Origin: an uncultured Myxococcales bacterium
Lineage (GTDB): Bacteria > Myxococcota_A > UBA9042 > CAIXZC01
Direction of reading: 5' to 3'
Length of the DNA stretch: 64,000 bases
NCBI GenBank assembly: GCA_903895725.1
Contig: CAITUV010000053.1
Span: 1 to 64,000, forward strand
In this document: piece by piece, positions 59,124 to 64,000 of the stretch
How positions within the stretch are numbered: position 1 is the stretch's first letter
Layout: every line of letters begins with the position of its first letter
The notes under the pieces: model-generated
Seen by the model: the letters and a program-made list of their open reading frames with translations, nothing else
Databases searched by the model: none
Told to the model about the DNA's origin: nothing
Made by a program: the position numbers and the translations under genes

Positions 59124-61145
59124 TTAGAACACCAGGAAGATATTGCCTTGGAGGGTCCAGGCCCACTCGGCACCTTCGCCGGGCAGATTCTCGATCAGGA
59201 AGTCCTTGGGCCGGTCCATGGCGGCAAACGGGTAGAGGAATCCAAAGCCACCCGACACCAGGAACCGGTTGGTCTCCTCGTAGAAGAGGTGGGCGTCCAG
59301 TTCGAGGCCGAGGTTGGAGGAATCGCCAGGGTAAGCTTCCGGATTGAGGGCCATGGCGTAGAGGCCCGAGATCAGACCGCCGAACGCACCTTCCTCGGTG
59401 GGAATGATGTCGAAATCGAAGTGCGGCCGGAAGTAGGCGCTGTTGCTGACCGTCCCGAGCACCTGCCGGTAGAGCAGCATGTCGATGGCGTAATTCCGGT
59501 TGAAGGAGAACGCGGAGTAGCGGTTGTCCGTGCCCCAGGGGTTCTTCTCCCGGCCGGTGTACCAGGCCATCAGCTCCGCATCGTCGCCCGAGGCCATGCC
59601 GGCATCCAGCCCGAACGAGATCATGCCGAGGGTGAAGTTGGTCTCCAGCGCCCCGCCGTACTGCATCACGTCCACCGTGGTGGTTGCACCCGTGGCATCG
59701 ACGTTGTCCAGAGAGCCGATGACTGCGGCTCCTTCCAATGCGGCGTAGTAGCGGGTCTTGGGGTCGGGGCGCCAGTCGAGGCGGAGCCACAGGTCCGGCG
59801 TGAGCAGCCAGGCGGCGCGGTCCACCAGCTGCAGGCTCGCATAGTCCTTCGTGAGGTCAACGGCCGACGGGGAGGAACCGTCCTTGAGGGCCGTAGTGGA
59901 TTCCTGACTCCGCCAGGTGACATACAGCCCCCAGTCGATCTGCGGCTTCCCGGAGAACAACCCCTTGCGCCGGTTGATGAAGTCGTCCCGGCTTTCGGGG
60001 CGGGAGAAGAGAGCGAATTCGACCTGGTGAACGTCATCCTCCTGCTCGACATCGTAGGATTGGCCGTAGGAGTTCTGGAGGCCGTACGAGACCGCTCCGG
60101 AACCGAGCCAGCCATAGCCGACCATCACATTGAACAGAGAGAAGTCGTATCGCCAGGAGAACCGGTCGAGGTAGTTGCCCCATTCGGCATCGAGAGCACG
60201 GAAGCGCTCGATGGTGGTGAGAGCGGTGTCGTTTCGGTCGTAGTCGCCGCGGCTGGTGAGAATGCCCAGGCCCCAGTCGTATGCATAGCGGCCGACCTTG
60301 AGCGTGCCCAGGTTGAACGAGTCGGGGCGCAGAGGGTCATCGAACGCGATCAGCCACTCGGCATAGGCCTCCTTGACCGAAATGGAGTCGTTGAGCGCGT
60401 TGATGCCGGCGCTGGGGGGGACCTGGGTATTCGTGAAGGTGTCGAGCGGGATGGCAGGGCCGGGATAGCCCTTGTAGAAGCCTCCGTTCCCGCCGGAGGA
60501 CGAGACGTTTCCGAGGTACTCCGGAGTTGACCCGAGCACCAGGTTGTCGAGCAGGTCCACGGTGGTCCCGATGCGGATGGTATCGGACAGGCGGAAAACA
60601 GGGGAAAGGCGCAGGCGGAGATTTGCCGTGCCGAGGGTCTTTTCGCTTTCCTTGGAGAGCTTGTCCTCGAAGGTGGCGCTCCCCGGATCGTTGACGTAGT
60701 TACGCTTGAGGGGCGGGAGAAACAGCGACGTGGCAGTGTACTCGGTTTCCGAGGTGGCGGCGTACGTGCCCAGGTCGGCTTCGCCGAACAGGTCGGCCCG
60801 GAAGCGGAAGCTGCCGTGCCAGTCGATGGCAGGATAGCGGGTGAGCGGAGGAGTGATGAGCGCCGCGCGGCGCCGGGCCTCCTCTCTGACCTGGTCGATG
60901 AGAGAGGGGGAGTTGACCGACTCGACGGGAGTGTCGGTTTCGGACTCGACGACCTCCTCGACGCCCTCCTCTTCGGCGGCCTTCTCCACTGCCTCGTCCC
61001 CCTCCCCGGCTGGGTCGTCGGCTTCGGCAGTTGGCTCGTCGGCTTCGGCGGAAGGCTCTTCCGTGCCGGTGGGCTCAGGCTCCTGAGCCCAGACGCAAGG
61101 GACCGGCATGAGGAGGAAAACGAGTGCAAGGAAAGCTGATTTCAT
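59124..61145 (-). CDS. Large outer-membrane porin-like protein, acidic N-terminal region
   Basis: 673 residues from the ATG at 61145, chosen for the signal peptide (FLALVFLLMPVPCVWA-QE); GAGGACC precedes it. The first ~60 mature residues are Glu/Pro/Ala-rich (EPTGTEEPSAEADEPTAEAD). A barrel follows, with many strands (WHGSFRFRADLFGEADLGTY, VGRYAYDWGLGILTSRGDYD, IDWGLYVTWRSQ, LLTPDLWLRLDWRPDP, FGGLISGLYAMAL), ending in GNIFLVF with a terminal Phe. The pattern is that of a large family of porin-like proteins in Myxococcales (possibly TIGR04551; not verified). It starts 7 nt after the leuS stop, so it is probably co-transcribed with leuS. Confidence 0.8.
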   Translation of the reverse strand: MKSAFLALVFLLMPVPCVWAQEPEPTGTEEPSAEADEPTAEADDPAGEGDEAVEKAAEEEGVEEVVESETDTPVESVNSPSLIDQVREEARRRAALITPPLTRYPAIDWHGSFRFRADLFGEADLGTYAATSETEYTATSLFLPPLKRNYVNDPGSATFEDKLSKESEKTLGTANLRLRLSPVFRLSDTIRIGTTVDLLDNLVLGSTPEYLGNVSSSGGNGGFYKGYPGPAIPLDTFTNTQVPPSAGINALNDSISVKEAYAEWLIAFDDPLRPDSFNLGTLKVGRYAYDWGLGILTSRGDYDRNDTALTTIERFRALDAEWGNYLDRFSWRYDFSLFNVMVGYGWLGSGAVSYGLQNSYGQSYDVEQEDDVHQVEFALFSRPESRDDFINRRKGLFSGKPQIDWGLYVTWRSQESTTALKDGSSPSAVDLTKDYASLQLVDRAAWLLTPDLWLRLDWRPDPKTRYYAALEGAAVIGSLDNVDATGATTTVDVMQYGGALETNFTLGMISFGLDAGMASGDDAELMAWYTGREKNPWGTDNRYSAFSFNRNYAIDMLLYRQVLGTVSNSAYFRPHFDFDIIPTEEGAFGGLISGLYAMALNPEAYPGDSSNLGLELDAHLFYEETNRFLVSGGFGFLYPFAAMDRPKDFLIENLPGEGAEWAWTLQGNIFLVF

Positions 61146-61152
61146 GCGGTCC

Positions 61153-63762
61153 TCACTTGACGACGATGTTGATGATCTTGTCGGGCACGACGATGACCTT
61201 GAGCACGGTCTTTCCCTCGGTCCATTTGAGCACGAGGGGGCTTTCGAGCGCAAGCTTCTCGACCTCGGCCGGCGCGGTACCGCGGGGAACGGGGAGCTTG
61301 GCGCGGACGCGGCCGCCGATGGTCACGGGCAGCTCGAGGGAGTCCTCGACGCAGAGGGCCTCGTCCCAGGTGGGCCAGCCGTGATCCGAGGGTTCACCGG
61401 TTCCTCCCAGGAGTCCCCACAGCTCGGAGGTGAGGTGGGGAACGAACGGATGGAGCAGCCGGACCAGGGTCAGAAAGGCCTCGGAGACGACGTCGAGCTG
61501 TCCGGCGGCTGCCAGTGCCGCCCCCTTGGAGAACAGGAAGTTGCCCAGCTCCCTGGAGCGGGCGATGGCGGTGTTGAAGCTGAACCGTTCGAGGTCGGCG
61601 GTGAATGCCTTGGCGGTCTTGTGAGCGAGCTTGCGGCATTCGAGAGGCAACCCGTCATCCGAGGGCTGCCCGGCCGAGGGCGGGGTTGCCTTCCATGCAG
61701 CCAGATCCTCTGCAAAGGCGAAGATGCGCTCGAGGAAGCGGTACGCGCCCTTGACCCCCTGCTCGGACCAGTTGAGGCCGGCCTCGGGCGGGGAATCGGA
61801 CATGATGAAGAGTCGGGCGGTATCGGCACCGTAGTCGGCGAGGATGCGCTCGGGGTCGACGACGTTCTTCTTGGACTTGGACATCTTCTCGACGGGGCCG
61901 ACGGTGACCGGGGAATCGGCGTGGTCCTTGAGATGCCAGCGGCCGTCTTCCTGGATGCAGTCCTCCGGGAAATGGAAGCGCTTGACCCGGGTGCCGTCAC
62001 CGACGTCCTCGGTGTGGTAGTAGGTCTCCATGCAGACCATTCCCTGAGTGAGGAGTCGGGTGAACGGCTCATCGACGCCGACGTACCCGAGGTCGCGAAG
62101 CACTCGGGTGAAGAAGCGGGCGTAGAGGAGGTGCATGATGGCGTGCTCGACCCCTCCGATGTACTGGTCGACGGGGCACCAGTAATCGACGTCGGAGCGG
62201 TGGAACATGGCGTTGGCCCGGTCGGTGCTGGCGTAGCGGAACTGGTACCAGGAGCTTTCGACGAAGGTATCCATGGTATCGGTTTCGCGGCGGGCCTCGC
62301 CACCGCAGGTCGGGCAGGTGGTGCGCCGGAAGCTCTCGAGCTTGTCGAGCGGGTTTCCCTTTCCGTCGAAGGAAGCCTCGTAGGGCAGCTTGACCGGGAG
62401 CTGGTCGTCGGGGACGGGGACGACGCCGCACTGGTCGCAGTGGATCATGGGGATGGGGCAGCCCCAATAGCGCTGCCGGGAGATTCCCCAGTCACGGAGG
62501 CGGTAGTGGATGGTGCGGCTGCCAATGCCCTCCTTCTCCAGGTGGTCGACGATGGCCTCGATGGCGGAGCGGTTGTTCATGCCGGAGAAGGCGGCGGAGC
62601 GGACGAGCACTCCCTCCTCGACGTAGGCCGAGGTCATGGAGGCGGGGTCGAGCTCCTGTCCGGGGGGGTTGATGACGACCTCGATGGGGAGGTCGCAGGT
62701 TTTGGCGAACTCGAAGTCCCGCTGGTCATGCGCGGGGACGGCCATGATGGCTCCCGTTCCGTACTCCATGAGGACGAAGTTGGCCGCGAAGATGGGGACC
62801 TTGCGGCCGTTGAGCGGGTTGACCGCGTAGCTTCCGAGGAAGACGCCTTCTTTGGCCAGCCCTTCCTGCTCGACCCGGCGGACGCCGGTGCGGGCGGCCT
62901 TCTCGACGAACCGTGCGACCTCGTCCCTGCGCTCGGGCGTGGTGAGCTCGGCGAGGCGGGGGTGCTCGGGTGCGATGCTCATGAAGGTGACGCCGTAGAG
63001 GGTATCGGGGCGGGTGGTGAAGATGGTGAGGGGCTCTCCGCCCTTCTCCAGCGGGAAGCGCACCTGGGCCCCGACGCTGCGGCCGATCCAGTTTTCCTGC
63101 TGGCGGATGACGTAGTCGGGCCATCCCTGGGAGAGGGTCTTGAGACCGTCGAGGAGCTCGTCCGCGTAGTCGGTGATCTTGAGATACCAGGCAGGCATCT
63201 CCTTCTGGACGACGGGACCGGAGCAGCGCCAGCAGATACCGCCTTCGGCCTGCTCGTTGGCGAGCACCCCGTGCTCCCGGCACCAGTTGACGAGGGAGGT
63301 CTTGCGGTAGGCGATGCCCTTCCGGAATGCCTCGATGAAGACCTTCTGCTCCCAGCGGTAATAGTCGGGGTCGCACGTGGCGACTTCCCGGCGCCAGTCG
63401 TAGGAAAACCCGAGTGCTCGAAGCTGGCGCTTCATGGTGGCGATGTTGTTCCAGGTCCAGTCGGCGGGGTGGATGCCGCGCTCGATGGCAGCGGTCTCGG
63501 CGGGCATTCCCAGAGCATCCCAGCCCATGGGGTGAAGGACGTTGAAGCCCTTCATGGTCTTGTAGCGGGCGACGACGTCGCCGATGGTGTAGTTGCGGAC
63601 GTGGCCCATGTGGATCCGGCCCGACGGGTACGGGAACATGACGAGGACGAAGCATTTGGGCTTGTCGGGGTGGCGCTCGACGCAGAACCGGCCGTGCTCG
63701 TCCCAGCTCTTCTGCCAGCGGGCTTCGATTTCGGAGAAACGGTATTCCTTGCGCTCGGTCAC
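61153..63762 (-). CDS. leuS: Leucyl-tRNA synthetase
   Basis: 869 residues from a GTG at 63762, chosen because VTERKEYRFSEIEARWQKSW aligns with the usual LeuS N-terminus and AAAGAGG lies upstream; further upstream frame is unlike the family. The catalytic core has the HIGH motif as SGRIHMGHVRNYT and the KMSKS motif as VEKMSKSKKNVVDPE. The inserted editing domain has TRPDTLYGVTFMSIAPEHP and MEYGTGAIMAVPAHDQRDFEF, whose Asp/Thr residues hydrolyse mischarged tRNA. There are zinc-type Cys pairs (CCR/CWRCSGP, CPTCGGE) and the C-terminal domain ends DKIINIVVK. It charges tRNA-Leu. Confidence 0.97.
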   Translation of the reverse strand: MTERKEYRFSEIEARWQKSWDEHGRFCVERHPDKPKCFVLVMFPYPSGRIHMGHVRNYTIGDVVARYKTMKGFNVLHPMGWDALGMPAETAAIERGIHPADWTWNNIATMKRQLRALGFSYDWRREVATCDPDYYRWEQKVFIEAFRKGIAYRKTSLVNWCREHGVLANEQAEGGICWRCSGPVVQKEMPAWYLKITDYADELLDGLKTLSQGWPDYVIRQQENWIGRSVGAQVRFPLEKGGEPLTIFTTRPDTLYGVTFMSIAPEHPRLAELTTPERRDEVARFVEKAARTGVRRVEQEGLAKEGVFLGSYAVNPLNGRKVPIFAANFVLMEYGTGAIMAVPAHDQRDFEFAKTCDLPIEVVINPPGQELDPASMTSAYVEEGVLVRSAAFSGMNNRSAIEAIVDHLEKEGIGSRTIHYRLRDWGISRQRYWGCPIPMIHCDQCGVVPVPDDQLPVKLPYEASFDGKGNPLDKLESFRRTTCPTCGGEARRETDTMDTFVESSWYQFRYASTDRANAMFHRSDVDYWCPVDQYIGGVEHAIMHLLYARFFTRVLRDLGYVGVDEPFTRLLTQGMVCMETYYHTEDVGDGTRVKRFHFPEDCIQEDGRWHLKDHADSPVTVGPVEKMSKSKKNVVDPERILADYGADTARLFIMSDSPPEAGLNWSEQGVKGAYRFLERIFAFAEDLAAWKATPPSAGQPSDDGLPLECRKLAHKTAKAFTADLERFSFNTAIARSRELGNFLFSKGAALAAAGQLDVVSEAFLTLVRLLHPFVPHLTSELWGLLGGTGEPSDHGWPTWDEALCVEDSLELPVTIGGRVRAKLPVPRGTAPAEVEKLALESPLVLKWTEGKTVLKVIVVPDKIINIVVK

Positions 63763-63850
63763 GACGGATAACCTCTTTGGAATCTGGTTGGGGACCGATG
63801 AAGCGGGGCCGCGGGTCGATGGGGGAGGGTCCGCCATCAAAGCGGGGCGG

Positions 63851-64000
63851 CTATTCGGTCTTGGCAGCATCCCCCTTGCCTACGAAGGCCACGTTGTCGA
63901 ACAGAATGAGGCCGTGGTCCGGGAAGTTGGCTTCGCGGCGGACCTTGAAGCTGACGGACTTGATGGAAGCAGGGTCGATCTCCTTCTTGACGATGTCGGA
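63851..64000 (-). CDS. C-terminal end of an unrecognised protein (partial)
   Basis: 49 codons run from the window edge to a TAG at 63851: SDIVKKEIDPASIKSVSF, then PDHGLILFDNVAFVGKGDA and a short charged tail. The phrase 'LILFDNVAFVG' suggests the last strands of a beta-sandwich (galactose-binding-like) domain. It ends 88 nt before the leuS start, on the same strand. Confidence 0.7.
   Translation of the reverse strand, partial: SDIVKKEIDPASIKSVSFKVRREANFPDHGLILFDNVAFVGKGDAAKTE

Noticed and set aside
1..64000. Prophage, IS elements, CRISPR arrays, rRNA or tRNA genes
   Set aside because: No transposase, integrase, terminal inverted repeats, spacer arrays or RNA gene structures were seen on either strand.

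Overview
The window is 64 kb of high-GC DNA from a Myxococcota-like (deltaproteobacterial) chromosome. The signs are a MYXO-CTERM-type C-terminus (50186-52519), long cysteine-rich 'FCVDG-CC' and 'CDDGNPC' repeat proteins, several secreted beta-barrels and lipoproteins, and a FrzS-like pseudo-receiver/coiled-coil protein. 2-hydroxyacyl-CoA dehydratase-type iron-sulfur proteins and a probable selenoprotein hint at an anaerobic or microaerobic life. That lifestyle and the lineage are inferences; there is no rRNA or other phylogenetic marker apart from leuS.

Layout. Nearly all genes are on the minus strand; only two lipoprotein genes (52733-54721 and 57879-59009) are on plus. From 16.77 kb down to 1, reading on minus: a promoter, a zinc-ribbon-like protein, a TatT/DctP/DctQM TRAP transporter operon, a small membrane protein, an exported MEMO-AMMECR1 fusion lipoprotein, a very large fused membrane redox protein (spermidine-synthase-like + FMN-binding + NapH-like ferredoxin), a HEAT-repeat protein, and a pseudo-receiver coiled-coil protein cut by the window edge. 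From 25.7 to 16.8 kb, on minus: an Mrp/NBP35 P-loop ATPase, two 2-hydroxyacyl-CoA dehydratase-like proteins (one fused to its ATPase activator), and an alpha-2-macroglobulin (A2M).

The most striking observation is in the A2M gene. The codon for the catalytic thioester cysteine is an in-frame TGA (18261-18263), in the context LRLPGG-[TGA]-FEQTTS. It is followed at once by a SECIS-like hairpin whose apical loop starts with G 18 nt after the TGA. The reading frame is intact for 1184 codons before and 480 codons after. The best reading is a selenocysteine-containing alpha-2-macroglobulin, which would trap proteases through a selenoester instead of a thioester. I know of no such described selenoprotein family.

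25.8-49.5 kb is a single gene for a 7895-residue cysteine-rich lipoprotein: N-terminal CTDC-type repeats, an Ig-like and a ThuA-like domain, three proprotein-convertase P-domains, 4 units of a ~127-residue repeat, and 22 units of a ~180-residue repeat with about 28 cysteines each. Two of the 22 units carry inserted domains. It ends with a strong hairpin terminator. 50-61 kb holds envelope proteins: a CARDB/MYXO-CTERM protein, two lipoproteins and three probable outer-membrane beta-barrels. 61-64 kb holds leuS and the C-terminal end of an unknown protein.

Starts were set from ribosome binding sites and signal peptides, so several are internal to the longest open frames. All family names are from motif recognition by eye; no database search was run.
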